A stretch of DNA of 64,000 nt from DATAOG01 sp963782885 (GCA_963782885.1 CAWALL010000002.1:310001-374000), one strand, 5' to 3'. Shown: positions 34,180 to 43,496, numbered from the stretch's first letter. Made by a program: numbers and translations. The notes: generated from the letters alone by a model not told the origin.

Positions 34180-35352
34180 GTGCGCCCTGCGCTCGAGGTG
34201 GCGGACATCGTTCGCCACCACGGCGCCGCCTATCGCGCCACGCACGCGGACCGCCTGGGCCGCAGCCAACGCCGGGTCTTGAGCGCGATCGAAGCGTGCC
34301 GGACGGCACCGCTCGGCGGTCATGTCGAACGGTGCGCCGATTGCGCCATGATCCGGGTCGCCTATAATTCCTGCCGCAACCGGCACTGCCCGAAGTGTCA
34401 GGGCTTGGCGCGCGCCCAGTGGCTCGCCGACCGCCTCGCCGAGCTGCTGCCGGTGCCCTACTTCCACGTGGTCTTCACCCTGCCCGGGCCGATCGCCGCG
34501 ATCGCCTTCCACAACAAGGCGGTGGTCTACGACCTCCTGTTCAAGACGGCGATCGACACCCTGCGCACGATCGCCACCGACCCCAAGCACCTCGGCGCCG
34601 AGATCGGGGTGATCGCGGTGCTCCACACTTGGGGGCAGACGCTTGGCCACCATCCCCACGTCCACTGCATCGTGCCCGGCGGCGGCTTGTCACCCGATGA
34701 CACCGGCTGGATCGCGTGTCGCCCCGGCTTCTTCCTGCCCGTGCGGGTGCTCGCGCGCCTCTACCGACGCCGGTTCCTCGAGCGCCTCGAGGCGGCGTTC
34801 GCGGCCGGCGCGCTAAGCTTCGGCGGCGATCTGGCGGGGCTCAGCGACCCTGCCGCCTTCGCCGCGCGCCTGCGACCGTGGCGCCGGGTCGATTGGGTCG
34901 TCTACGCCAAGCGCCCGTTCGGTGGGCCCGAGCAGGTGTTGGCCTATCTCGGTCGCTATAGCCACCGGGTCGCCATCGCCAACAGCCGGCTGATCGGCCT
35001 CACCGAGGGCCGGGTCAGCTTCCGCTGGAAGGACTATCGCCACCACGACAAGCCCAAGGTCATGACCCTCGATGCCGAGGAGTTCCTTCGGCGCTTCCTG
35101 CTGCACGTTCTCCCTGACGGCTTCCGCCGCATCCGTCACTATGGCTTCCTCGCCAATGGCCACCGCACGGCCAAGCTGGCCCGCCTGCGCGCCCTCCTGG
35201 CGGTGCCACCGCCACAACCAGCCCCGCCGCCGGCCGGCTACCGTGAACGCTACACCCGTCTCACCGGCCGCTCGCTCGACATCTGTCCCGATTGCGGTGG
35301 CCGTATGATCGAGCTCGGTCGACTGGCGCCACGCCGGAACGACAGCTCATGA
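34180..35352 (+). CDS. IS91-family transposase (left copy)
   Basis: The 390-residue protein starts with GTG or ATG-like codon at 34180 (MRPALEVADIVRHHGAAYRA). It has the N-terminal zinc-binding block CRNRHCPKCQGLARAQWLAD, a central HUH-like motif HPHVHCIVPGGGLSPD, and the conserved VYAKRPFGGPEQVLAYLGRY region with candidate catalytic tyrosine, then WKDYRHHDKPKVMTLDAEEF and a C-terminal CPDCGGRM zinc finger. These are family features of Y1/Y2 rolling-circle transposases. It is intact and identical to the copy at 37278-38450. Confidence 0.94.
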   Translation: MRPALEVADIVRHHGAAYRATHADRLGRSQRRVLSAIEACRTAPLGGHVERCADCAMIRVAYNSCRNRHCPKCQGLARAQWLADRLAELLPVPYFHVVFTLPGPIAAIAFHNKAVVYDLLFKTAIDTLRTIATDPKHLGAEIGVIAVLHTWGQTLGHHPHVHCIVPGGGLSPDDTGWIACRPGFFLPVRVLARLYRRRFLERLEAAFAAGALSFGGDLAGLSDPAAFAARLRPWRRVDWVVYAKRPFGGPEQVLAYLGRYSHRVAIANSRLIGLTEGRVSFRWKDYRHHDKPKVMTLDAEEFLRRFLLHVLPDGFRRIRHYGFLANGHRTAKLARLRALLAVPPPQPAPPPAGYRERYTRLTGRSLDICPDCGGRMIELGRLAPRRNDSS

Positions 35353-35816
35353 CCGCTGCGCTGCGGCCCACCCTCGAGATCGTCATCCATCACCGGCAAG
35401 CGCCAGTGTGGCCCTGGCGCTCACGCCGTCGTCGCATGACCGCACCCGAGGCACCCGCGTCATGGCACCCGGCCGCAGCGCCAGCGCGCCAATCGTGCCG
35501 GCATGGACGCCACCATGCCGCAACGTCATCCAGGCCGACACCGCCGCAAAGGTCGCCGCGGCCCGCGCCCGCCTCGGCTGGCACCACCGCCGCCGCTCAA
35601 CGCCCATAGCTCCGCCACGCAGCCGCGGCTTCGTTCAACCAGGCTTCAAGGACGTCCCGCACTGACCACCGGGCACGCTGCCCATCCGTCGAGCACGGGA
35701 CCTCCTTGAACCCTCATTCATTCCGATTTGAAGCCGGCCACGATTCCGACCTGAAGCCGGCCACGACGGGCGTCTCCGCAGGTCGTGGTGGATGATCGTG
35801 ATCGAGGCGGATTGGG

Positions 35817-36560
35817 TCAAGATGCCGGTTCCGGCACCTGGCGTTTGCGCAGGCTCTCGCCGGAGAGCTCGATGCGGTAGGCGTTGTGCACGACCCGGTC
35901 GAGCACGGCGTCGGCAAGCGTCGGGATGGCGATGATGTCGTACCAACGGTCGACCGGCAGCTGGCTGGCGATCAGCAGGGAGCCTGCGTCATAGCGGTCC
36001 TCGACGATCTCTAGGAGGTCGCGCGCCTGCTCGGGCAGGAGCGGCTCCGGTCCCCAATCGTCGAGCACGAGCAGGTTGACGCGGGCGAGTTGGCGCAGGA
36101 GCTTGCCATAGCGGCCGTCGCCGCGAGCTAGCGCCAGGGCTGCGAACAGGCGCGGCACCCGATAGTACAGGACGGACAGATCGTCCCGGCAGGCTTTGTG
36201 GCCAAGCGCACAGGAGAGCCAGCTTTTGCCGACCCCGCATGGGCCGGTGATCAAGAGGTTGCGCCGGGTGCGGATCCAATCGCAGGCCGCGAGCTTCAGG
36301 AAGGAGGCGCGGTCGAGCCCGCGCTGCGCGCGGTAGTCGACGTCCTCGACGCTGGCGGGATGACGCAGCCGGGCCGCGCGGGCGCGGGTCTCGAAACGCT
36401 TCTGGCGGCGGCGCGTGACCTCGTGCTCGAGCAGCAGGCCGAGCCACTCAGCGTGTTCGAGGGAGTGTGCTTCGGGGTTGGAATCGAGCTCTTGGTAGCC
36501 CTTGGCCATGCCGTGCAAGCCGAGGGTGTGGAGGAGGTCGAGCGTCGGATGGGCGAGCAT
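35817..36560 (-). CDS. istB: IS21 helper ATPase IstB
   Basis: The 247-residue AAA+ protein starts MLAHPTLDLLHTLGLHGMAK and shows Walker A GPCGVGKSWLSCALGHKACR, Walker B VNLLVLDDWGPEPL and sensor residues in LLIASQLPVDRWYD. IstB forms ATP-dependent assemblies on DNA and selects the target for the IstA transposase. The gene is complete, but without a full istA it has no role in its own element. It starts 13 bp after the istA stop. Confidence 0.94.
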   Translation of the reverse strand: MLAHPTLDLLHTLGLHGMAKGYQELDSNPEAHSLEHAEWLGLLLEHEVTRRRQKRFETRARAARLRHPASVEDVDYRAQRGLDRASFLKLAACDWIRTRRNLLITGPCGVGKSWLSCALGHKACRDDLSVLYYRVPRLFAALALARGDGRYGKLLRQLARVNLLVLDDWGPEPLLPEQARDLLEIVEDRYDAGSLLIASQLPVDRWYDIIAIPTLADAVLDRVVHNAYRIELSGESLRKRQVPEPAS

Positions 36561-36572
36561 GAGGGTTCTCCG

Positions 36573-36905
36573 TCAATGGAAGTAGCGGGAGCCGCGCAGG
36601 TTGGGATGGTCGATCACCGCCGCGGTCTCGGGCTGGCGCTGGGCGCGATCGAGGTTGTGGGCGAGGATGGAGGCGAGGCTCTTGTAGGTGAGCGCGCCGA
36701 TCGCGATAGCCCGGGCCGAGACCGCTTCCGCCCGGGCAGGATCGAGCCCGCGGAAGAGCCGCAGGATCCCGAGGCAGGTGCGGAAGCCTTGCTCGGGATG
36801 GGGTCGAGCGCTGAGCACGGCGATGACGAGCCCCTCGGTGTTCGGCCCGATCGAGCGGGCCCAGCGCTGGAAGCGGCCAGGCGTCCACTCGGCATAGCGC
36901 CGATG
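36573..36905 (-). pseudogene. istA: IS21 transposase IstA, C-terminal fragment
   Basis: The frame is open from the arm boundary and reads RYAEWTPGRFQRWARSIGPN, LVIAVLSARPHPEQGFRTCL, then LTYKSLASILAHNLDRAQRQ and IDHPNLRGSRYFH before the stop. This is the last 110 or so residues of an IstA transposase of about 500; the catalytic domain is absent. The break coincides with the inner end of the right inverted arm. Confidence 0.85.
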
Positions 36906-37277
36906 GGAATGAATGAGGGTTCAAGGAGGTCCCGTGCTCGACGGATGGGCAGCGTGCCCGGTGGTCAGTGCGGGACGTCCTTGAAGCCTGGTTGAACGAA
37001 GCCGCGGCTGCGTGGCGGAGCTATGGGCGTTGAGCGGCGGCGGTGGTGCCAGCCGAGGCGGGCGCGGGCCGCGGCGACCTTTGCGGCGGTGTCGGCCTGG
37101 ATGACGTTGCGGCATGGTGGCGTCCATGCCGGCACGATTGGCGCGCTGGCGCTGCGGCCGGGTGCCATGACGCGGGTGCCTCGGGTGCGGTCATGCGACG
37201 ACGGCGTGAGCGCCAGGGCCACACTGGCGCTTGCCGGTGATGGATGACGATCTCGAGGGTGGGCCGCAGCGCAGCGG

Positions 37278-38450
37278 TCATGAGCTGTCGTTCCGGCGTG
37301 GCGCCAGTCGACCGAGCTCGATCATACGGCCACCGCAATCGGGACAGATGTCGAGCGAGCGGCCGGTGAGACGGGTGTAGCGTTCACGGTAGCCGGCCGG
37401 CGGCGGGGCTGGTTGTGGCGGTGGCACCGCCAGGAGGGCGCGCAGGCGGGCCAGCTTGGCCGTGCGGTGGCCATTGGCGAGGAAGCCATAGTGACGGATG
37501 CGGCGGAAGCCGTCAGGGAGAACGTGCAGCAGGAAGCGCCGAAGGAACTCCTCGGCATCGAGGGTCATGACCTTGGGCTTGTCGTGGTGGCGATAGTCCT
37601 TCCAGCGGAAGCTGACCCGGCCCTCGGTGAGGCCGATCAGCCGGCTGTTGGCGATGGCGACCCGGTGGCTATAGCGACCGAGATAGGCCAACACCTGCTC
37701 GGGCCCACCGAACGGGCGCTTGGCGTAGACGACCCAATCGACCCGGCGCCACGGTCGCAGGCGCGCGGCGAAGGCGGCAGGGTCGCTGAGCCCCGCCAGA
37801 TCGCCGCCGAAGCTTAGCGCGCCGGCCGCGAACGCCGCCTCGAGGCGCTCGAGGAACCGGCGTCGGTAGAGGCGCGCGAGCACCCGCACGGGCAGGAAGA
37901 AGCCGGGGCGACACGCGATCCAGCCGGTGTCATCGGGTGACAAGCCGCCGCCGGGCACGATGCAGTGGACGTGGGGATGGTGGCCAAGCGTCTGCCCCCA
38001 AGTGTGGAGCACCGCGATCACCCCGATCTCGGCGCCGAGGTGCTTGGGGTCGGTGGCGATCGTGCGCAGGGTGTCGATCGCCGTCTTGAACAGGAGGTCG
38101 TAGACCACCGCCTTGTTGTGGAAGGCGATCGCGGCGATCGGCCCGGGCAGGGTGAAGACCACGTGGAAGTAGGGCACCGGCAGCAGCTCGGCGAGGCGGT
38201 CGGCGAGCCACTGGGCGCGCGCCAAGCCCTGACACTTCGGGCAGTGCCGGTTGCGGCAGGAATTATAGGCGACCCGGATCATGGCGCAATCGGCGCACCG
38301 TTCGACATGACCGCCGAGCGGTGCCGTCCGGCACGCTTCGATCGCGCTCAAGACCCGGCGTTGGCTGCGGCCCAGGCGGTCCGCGTGCGTGGCGCGATAG
38401 GCGGCGCCGTGGTGGCGAACGATGTCCGCCACCTCGAGCGCAGGGCGCAC
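37278..38450 (-). CDS. IS91-family transposase (right copy)
   Basis: The 390-residue product is identical to that of 34180-35352, with CRNRHCPKCQ, HPHVHCIVPG and YLGRYSHRVAIANSRL intact. The recombinase gene ends 10 bp upstream of it. Two identical active-looking copies in opposite orientation could supply each other with transposase. Confidence 0.94.
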   Translation of the reverse strand: MRPALEVADIVRHHGAAYRATHADRLGRSQRRVLSAIEACRTAPLGGHVERCADCAMIRVAYNSCRNRHCPKCQGLARAQWLADRLAELLPVPYFHVVFTLPGPIAAIAFHNKAVVYDLLFKTAIDTLRTIATDPKHLGAEIGVIAVLHTWGQTLGHHPHVHCIVPGGGLSPDDTGWIACRPGFFLPVRVLARLYRRRFLERLEAAFAAGALSFGGDLAGLSDPAAFAARLRPWRRVDWVVYAKRPFGGPEQVLAYLGRYSHRVAIANSRLIGLTEGRVSFRWKDYRHHDKPKVMTLDAEEFLRRFLLHVLPDGFRRIRHYGFLANGHRTAKLARLRALLAVPPPQPAPPPAGYRERYTRLTGRSLDICPDCGGRMIELGRLAPRRNDSS

Positions 38451-38460
38451 GGGACCGCGC

Positions 38461-39321
38461 TCAGGGTGGCGGCATCACCTTCAGGCTCAGGCGGTCGAGC
38501 GGGCTCGGGGTGCCCGCGATCATGCGGGTCGCGACCTGGGCGTAGCGGGCGGTGGTCGCCAGCCGGGCATGGCCGAGCAGGACTTGGATGATGCGAATGT
38601 CGGTGCCGGCTTCGAGCAGGTGGGTGGCGAAGCTGTGGCGCAGGGTGTGCATGGTCACCGGCTTGCTCAGTGCGGCCGCACGGCTGGCGACCCGGCAAGC
38701 CTCCTGCAGGGTCGCCACGCTGACCGGTTGATCGAGCTCGCGTCCGGGGAACAGCCACCGAGCTGGCCGCGCCAGCCGCCAGTACGTCCGCAGGATCTGC
38801 AGCAGCTGTGCCGACAGCATGACATAGCGGTCCTTGCCGCCTTTGCCCTGCTCGATCCGGATGACCTTGCGGCCGCTGTCGATGTCGGTGAGCTTGAGCC
38901 GGCTGACTTCCCCGACCCGCAGGCCGGCGCCATAGGCCGTGGTCAGCGCTGCGCGGTTGCGCAGCCCGGGCACCGCCTCGAGGAACTGCACGATCTCGTC
39001 AGCGCTCAGCACGACCGGCAGCTTCTGGGGTTCGCGAGCACTGACAATGCCCGCCAACACCTCGCTCCGGCCGAGCGTCACGCCATAGAAGAACCGTAGC
39101 GCGCAGGACGCCTGGTTGATGTGGGACCACGACCGTTTCTGAGCTGCCAGGTGGACCTGGTAGGCGCGCACGTGCTGCAAGCTGAGCCGATCGGGCGAAC
39201 ACGCGAAGTGACGGCTGAACTTGGCGACCGCGTAGAGGTAGGATTGCTGGGTCGCCGGCGCGAGATTGCGGACCGTCATGTCCTCGATCATCCGCCGGCG
39301 CAGAGGGCTCATCTGGCCCAT
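38461..39321 (-). CDS. Tyrosine recombinase of the IS91-type unit (right copy)
   Basis: The 286-residue product is identical to that of 33309-34169, with the R, H-x-x-R, H and Y active-site residues (HTLRHSFATH, LLGHARLATTARY). The 11-bp inverted repeat upstream of the gene is repeated here as well (mirror of 33251-33301). Confidence 0.93.
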   Translation of the reverse strand: MGQMSPLRRRMIEDMTVRNLAPATQQSYLYAVAKFSRHFACSPDRLSLQHVRAYQVHLAAQKRSWSHINQASCALRFFYGVTLGRSEVLAGIVSAREPQKLPVVLSADEIVQFLEAVPGLRNRAALTTAYGAGLRVGEVSRLKLTDIDSGRKVIRIEQGKGGKDRYVMLSAQLLQILRTYWRLARPARWLFPGRELDQPVSVATLQEACRVASRAAALSKPVTMHTLRHSFATHLLEAGTDIRIIQVLLGHARLATTARYAQVATRMIAGTPSPLDRLSLKVMPPP

Positions 39322-39429
39322 CGCAAGTCTCCTGTCTGAAGGGGTGGGTCTGGATCACCCGCATCCTCTCAGACAGGAGGCACCGTCGTCGCCGGCAGCA
39401 CCTCATACCGCGACAGCGGTTTCGTTCAA

Positions 39430-39913
39430 TCTGCATGTCGCCCACCCGAGCACAAATTCAAACTCGCGACCAGCGCACGATTTGACAAAGCCTTGATTTG
39501 GTTGGCCAAATCAAAGCGGGTACCGAATGGGCCAAGTGAACAGCCGTAGAGAAGGCCGGGCGTCAGAGAGAGATTTCGAGCTTCAGGCCCTAGCCCAAGG
39601 TGCACAGCCGTCCGCAAAAAACGGCGGAATTCCTGGGCTTCAGCTGGGCGATCGGCAAGCAAAGAGAGCGTTACCCAGAGGCGTCTTGGCGGACCGACAG
39701 GAACTGTGGTCGAACCCTCTCCGCGTGGAATTTCAGCGACTTAGTATAACATATACTCCGATGGAGTAGTGTACAATGTCTGATTCTCCAAGGTACCTAG
39801 GCGGGCCGGGACGCGGACTGCAAAGCGGTCTTCGATCCGGATCCTCGAACAGGGCGGAACGTCAATGCCCGCCGACCACGATCGGAGTCGTGTCTCGCTT
39901 GCCGCGGCACGCC
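39430..39913. other. Intergenic region with an orphan promoter
   Basis: No credible gene is seen. The stretch is less GC-rich than its surroundings and contains a MerR-type promoter arrangement (39746-39777, listed separately) whose expected downstream gene is missing. DNA next to the inverted element has probably been rearranged. Confidence 0.4.
39746..39777 (+). promoter_or_regulatory. MerR-type promoter/operator without a downstream gene
   Basis: ATAACA (-35 like) and TACAAT (-10, five of six) are 20 bp apart, and the dyad ACTCC-GAT-GGAGT (39755-39767) is centred in the spacer. An overlong 19-20 bp spacer with a centred dyad is the hallmark of MerR-family controlled promoters. A second dyad, AGTATA-ACA-TATACT (39743-39757), overlaps it. 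Downstream on the plus strand there is only the antisense of a truncated cysA. Confidence 0.4.
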
Positions 39914-40870
39914 CTACGCGACGGCAGCTTGAGGCTGACGCAAATCGGCTGGCGGAGCGCCCGTAGAACTCCCCGGGTCGGCGGGGAACAGGCCGAACTC
40001 AAGTGGGCGCAGCCTCACCGAGGCGCTGGGCGCGAGCCCGAGCGCGTCGAAGCGGCTCTTCGCCATCTCCGCCTCGACCTCGGCGTCGCCCTGCTCAAGC
40101 TTGAGCTGGAGCCGGTAGGTCGGACCGGTGGTCATCACCGACGTCAGCACGGCGGGCATGCCCTCCGCGACGCGCCCCGCCGGCTGGACCGCGAGATCGT
40201 GCGGGCGCACGAACAGGCATGCGGGACCGTCGGCAATGGAAATGCCGAACGGCGGCTCGAACCAGCCACCAGCGACGTCGATCCGCCCGCCCTGGACGTG
40301 ACACGGCAGGCGGTTAGCGCTGCCCAGGAACTCGTACACGAACGGCGTCGCCGGCCGGTCATAGATCTGGCGCGGGCTGCCGATCTGCTCGATCCGGCTC
40401 TCGCGCATCACCACCACCTGGTCGGCGAGCTCGAGCGCTTCCTCCTGGTCGTGGGTGACGAACACGCTGGTCAGTCCCAGGCGCTGGTGCAGATCGCGGA
40501 GCCAGCGGCGCAAGTCCTTCCGCACCTTGGCGTCGAGCGCGCCGAACGGCTCGTCGAGCAAAAGGATGCGCGGCTCGATCGCAAGCGCCCGCGCGAGCGC
40601 CACCCGCTGGCGCTGGCCGCCGGACAGCTGGTTGGGCAGGCGGAACGCCAGACCGTCGAGCTGGACGAGACCCAGGAGCTCCATCACCCGCTCGCGGATC
40701 TCGCGCTCGGGCGGCCGGCTGCGGCGCGGCCGCACGCGCAGGCCAAAGGCGACGTTCTCGAACACGCTCATGTGACGGAACAGGGCGTAGTGCTGGAACA
40801 CGAAGCCGACCCCGCGCCCGCGGGCATCGCTCCGGACCGGGCCACGGGCGCGCAGAGACACTTGACGTTG
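39914..40870 (-). pseudogene. cysA: Sulfate/thiosulfate ABC transporter ATPase CysA, 5'-truncated
   Basis: The frame shows VGFVFQHYALFRHMSVFENV (Q-loop region), LSGGQRQRVALARALAIEPR (signature), ILLLDEPFGALDAKVRKDLR (Walker B), VFVTHDQEEALELADQVVVM (H-loop) and a C-terminal TOBE-like domain, all typical of CysA. The Walker A part, which should lie about 45 residues before the Q-loop, is missing: upstream of GRGVGFVFQ the sequence is unrelated. The protein could not bind ATP properly. Partner genes cysT, cysW and the binding protein are absent, so this is a leftover of a deletion. Confidence 0.85.
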
Positions 40871-40949
40871 GTCGGGCGGCGGTTGAGGCTCACTCTCGAC
40901 GGGAGGGCGCGAAGCGCCATCGTGGACACATTTGAAGGGAGAAGGAGCC

Positions 40950-41981
40950 ATGCACCGCTACCTGACGCTCGCCGGATGTTTGTGGGTGCTCGCCGCCCCG
41001 GCGCACGCGGACGAACTCATGGATACCGCCCGCGGGATGTTCGAGCCAATTCCTACTGAAACGCCCTCTCTGCCCGGCATCGAAGCCACGCCTGAGCGTG
41101 TCGAGCTTGGGAGGATGCTGTATTTCGAGCCGCGGCTTTCGGAGAGCCACGCGATCACGTGCAACTCCTGCCACATCGTCGGCATGGGCGGGGTGGACGT
41201 GGAGGAGACGTCCATTGGCCACCGTTGGCAGAGGGGGGGCCGCAATGCGCCGACGGTGCTCAACGCGGTGTTCAACACGGCGCAGTTCTGGGACGGCCGG
41301 GCTCGGGACCTCGAGGAGCAGGCTGGAGGGCCGCTGGTCAACCCGATCGAGATGGGCACAACCGAGCAGCACGTGGTCGAGCAGCTGAAGGGTATCCCGG
41401 GCTACGCCGACGCGTTCCACAAGGCGTTCCCCGAACAGTCGGACCCGCTCACGTTCCAGCACGTGCGGGACGCGATCGCCCTGTTCGAGGCGACCCTGAT
41501 CACGCCCAATGCGGCCTTCGATCAGTATCTGAGGGGTGACGACAACGCGCTCACGGTCGAGCAGAAGGAAGGGCTGCGGCTGTTCGTCGACAACGGCTGC
41601 GCCGGCTGCCACAACGGCATCAATTTGGGCGGCGGCATGTACGCGCCGTTCGGCGTGGTCGAGCTGCCCGGCGCCGAGTTGCTGCCGCCGGCCGACAAAG
41701 GCCGCTTCATGGTCACCAAGACGCCAAGCGACGAGTACGTGTTCAAGGTGCCGACCCTGCGCAACATCGCCCTCACGCCGCCCTATTTCCACACCGGCAA
41801 GTCATGGGATCTGCGCCAGGCGGTGGCGGTCATGGGTTCGGCCCAGCTGGGCATCCAGCTGACCGACGACGAGGTCGACAAGATCACCGCCTTCCTGCAC
41901 AGCCTGACCGGCGAGCAGCCGGAGGTCACCTACCCGATCCTGCCGCCTTCTGTCGCGACCACGCCTCGTCCCCAGCCCTAG
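40950..41981 (+). CDS. Di-haem cytochrome c peroxidase (MauG/CcpA family)
   Basis: The start ATG 40950 (MHRYLTLAGCLWVLAAPAHA) follows a good GGAGAAGGAG site and begins with a signal peptide cut after AHA; 343 residues. Two haem c motifs are present: CNSCH (about residue 70) and CAGCH (about 215). Blocks LGRMLYFEPRLSESHAITCN, APTVLNAVFNTAQFWDGRAR and KVPTLRNIALTPPYFHTGKS (distal ligand Met/His region) are standard. The enzyme reduces H2O2 in the periplasm with electrons from a small cytochrome. The 5' end lies just beyond the broken cysA. Confidence 0.94.
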   Translation: MHRYLTLAGCLWVLAAPAHADELMDTARGMFEPIPTETPSLPGIEATPERVELGRMLYFEPRLSESHAITCNSCHIVGMGGVDVEETSIGHRWQRGGRNAPTVLNAVFNTAQFWDGRARDLEEQAGGPLVNPIEMGTTEQHVVEQLKGIPGYADAFHKAFPEQSDPLTFQHVRDAIALFEATLITPNAAFDQYLRGDDNALTVEQKEGLRLFVDNGCAGCHNGINLGGGMYAPFGVVELPGAELLPPADKGRFMVTKTPSDEYVFKVPTLRNIALTPPYFHTGKSWDLRQAVAVMGSAQLGIQLTDDEVDKITAFLHSLTGEQPEVTYPILPPSVATTPRPQP

Positions 41982-42080
41982 CCGCGCGCGCGGCGCATGC
42001 CGTGGGGTTCAGGTTTAGCAGGTTAGGTTGGGTGCGCTCCCGGCGAGCACGTCGGGAGAGGTCAGCCGGGCGGGCAATCG

Positions 42081-42415
42081 TCAGCCTGGTTGGCCGACGA
42101 TGTCGTAGACTTCGTCCTCCTGATCGATGTGCAGGCGCAGGATCGCTTCGAGGCTGAACAGCACCCGGCGGAGGTCGCTCCATAGCGCCGGATCGGCGCC
42201 TTGCGCGGGAAGGTCCGCGATCAGCCGACGATAGACGTTGACCAGATGCACGATCTCGCGGTGCGTCCGGCTCAGGGCGGCGATCGGATCGCGGCCGCCG
42301 AGAAGGTTGGCGACCAGCGGGTAGACGTCGGCTTCCTCCTGTCGCTCATGAGGCAGCAGTTGCTCTTGCAGCAGCCGATCGAGCTCGCGCAGCTCGGACC
42401 GGACGCTTTCTCTCC
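42081..42415 (-). pseudogene. Hemerythrin-like (HHE) domain fragment
   Basis: The minus-strand frame reads VRSELRELDRLLQEQLLPHE, RQEEADVYPLVANLLGGRDP, LSRTHREIVHLVNVYRRLIA and ILRLHIDQEDEVYDIVGQPG before TGA at 42081-42083. The His and Glu residues (HExxE-like, SRTHREI, HIDQEDE) match the iron ligands of hemerythrin-like proteins, which bind oxygen or sense redox state. No start codon precedes it: the frame is closed upstream by TAG near 42420, and the first iron-binding helix is missing. It therefore appears to be a 5'-deleted relic. Confidence 0.7.
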
Positions 42416-42518
42416 CCTACCGGTCGAGCCAGCGCCGAGCAGGCTGGCGAACGCTATGGCCAGCAGCGAGACGTTTCAACGATCGCTCGGTTTGCGCTGC
42501 ATCCCGTTCCAATCCGGC

Positions 42519-43496
42519 TCACCGATGGGCGCGAGACCCCGGGGCAATTGGCTCGAACAGCCGACCGACCCGTGTCGGGCGCAACCCGCCTTCGACACGG
42601 TCTAGGAAGAGGGCGTCGAGTCCGATCCTAGCGGCCATGGCGGCGCCTTCCGAGCTGCCGAGCACCATCAGGGCCGTCGCCCAGGCGTCGGCGGCCACGC
42701 ACGCCTCGGCCACGACCGTGACCGAGGCGGGAGACGTCGCCAGCGGCCCACCACGGCGCGGGTCCATGGTGTGCGAGAGCCTTCGCCCACCCACCTCCAG
42801 CCCGTGGCGGTAGTCGCCCGACGTGGCGACGGCGGCATCCTGGAGCGCCAGCATGGAAAGGGGTGCTCGGACGAAGTGGTCGGGCCGTTCGATTGCGACG
42901 CTCCAGGCGCTGCCGTCCGGCTGCAGGCCAAGGGCACGGAGCTCGCCGTCGATCGCGACCAGTGCGCCCGGTATGCCGAACTGCTTTGCAACCTGTGCCA
43001 GCCGGTCCACCCCGTAGCCTTTAGCGATGCCGGAAAGATCGAGCGTGAGCGGCCCGTGCTTGCGCCCGCGCCGCTGTGCGGGGTCGAGCTCCAACACGTC
43101 GTGCGCCGGGCGGCGCGGGACGGCGAGCGCGGTGCGAATGCCCCCGGCGTCCGCCGGCGCAGGGCCGAAGCCCCAGGCGGCCACCGCGTCGCCCAGGCCG
43201 ATGTCGAAGGCGCCGCCCGATGCCCTGCCGACCTCGAGGCTGCAGGCGAGCACCTCGGTCAGCTGCTCCGGCAGGTCGATCCAAGTCCCCGCGGCGGCGG
43301 CGTTCAGGCGCATGAGGTCGCTCTCGGGCTTCCACATCGACATCTGCACGTCCACCTGCGCCACCGCCGCCGCCATCGTCTCGGCCACTGGCGCCGGGTC
43401 GAAGTCCCGCGGCATGTGGAACAGCGCTGACCAGCGGGTGCCCATGGTCGACCCGTTCAGGGCATGGCGTTCGAGATCAGTAAACGTCTTCGGCAT
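42519..43496 (-). CDS. apbE: FAD:protein FMN transferase ApbE
   Basis: The 325-residue protein has ApbE motifs: GSTMGTRWSALFHMPRDF at the N-terminus, AFDIGLGDAVAAWGFGPAPA, LTLDLSGIAKGYGVDRLAQV and the metal-binding RRLSHTMDPRRGGPL, AEACVAADAWATALMVLGSS near the end. ApbE attaches FMN to Thr/Ser residues of periplasmic or membrane redox proteins such as RnfG, NqrB/C and related reductases. It lacks a clear signal peptide at the chosen start. It overlaps the PepSY-flavodoxin reductase gene by 20 bp, so the two are made together, pointing to that protein or DUF2271 partner as its client. Confidence 0.92.
   Translation of the reverse strand: MPKTFTDLERHALNGSTMGTRWSALFHMPRDFDPAPVAETMAAAVAQVDVQMSMWKPESDLMRLNAAAAGTWIDLPEQLTEVLACSLEVGRASGGAFDIGLGDAVAAWGFGPAPADAGGIRTALAVPRRPAHDVLELDPAQRRGRKHGPLTLDLSGIAKGYGVDRLAQVAKQFGIPGALVAIDGELRALGLQPDGSAWSVAIERPDHFVRAPLSMLALQDAAVATSGDYRHGLEVGGRRLSHTMDPRRGGPLATSPASVTVVAEACVAADAWATALMVLGSSEGAAMAARIGLDALFLDRVEGGLRPTRVGRLFEPIAPGSRAHR

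Larger units (their letters stand above)
33201..35724 (+). repeat. Left arm of a 2,524-bp inverted repeat (tyrosine recombinase / IS91-type unit)
   Basis: The arm begins TTGAACGAAACCGCTGTCGC and ends CCCTCATTCATTCC. The reverse complement of 36906-39429 has the same length, ends and encoded proteins, so the two appear identical. It contains a recombinase gene, a Y1-type transposase gene and about 370 bp of non-coding 3' region (35353-35724). An 11-bp inverted repeat (CTCCTGTCTGA at 33251-33261 with TCAGACAGGAG at 33291-33301) precedes the first gene and could be a terminal or control hairpin. IS91-type elements move by rolling-circle replication and lack classic inverted repeats at their own ends. 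Confidence 0.9.
35725..36905 (-). mobile_element. IS21-family remnant between the inverted arms
   Basis: This 1,181-bp unique segment holds istB, the 3' part of istA, and an IS21-like end with a tandem motif (GATTTGAAGCCGGCCAC then GACCTGAAGCCGGCCACG, 35725-35766). The 5' part of istA and the other end are missing. It lies exactly between the two inverted arms. Confidence 0.8.
36906..39429 (-). repeat. Right arm of the 2,524-bp inverted repeat
   Basis: Reverse-complement copy of 33201-35724 with the same boundary sequences (GGAATGAATGAGGGTTC inside, GTTTCGTTCAA outside). Genes lie on the minus strand in the same order: tyrosine recombinase (39321-38461), then IS91-type transposase (38450-37278). 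The non-coding 3' region is 36906-37277. Identity of proteins and lengths implies very recent origin or gene conversion. Confidence 0.9.

Noticed and set aside
39776..41059. 427-codon plus-strand frame over the cysA fragment
   Set aside because: It is antisense to recognisable CysA motifs.
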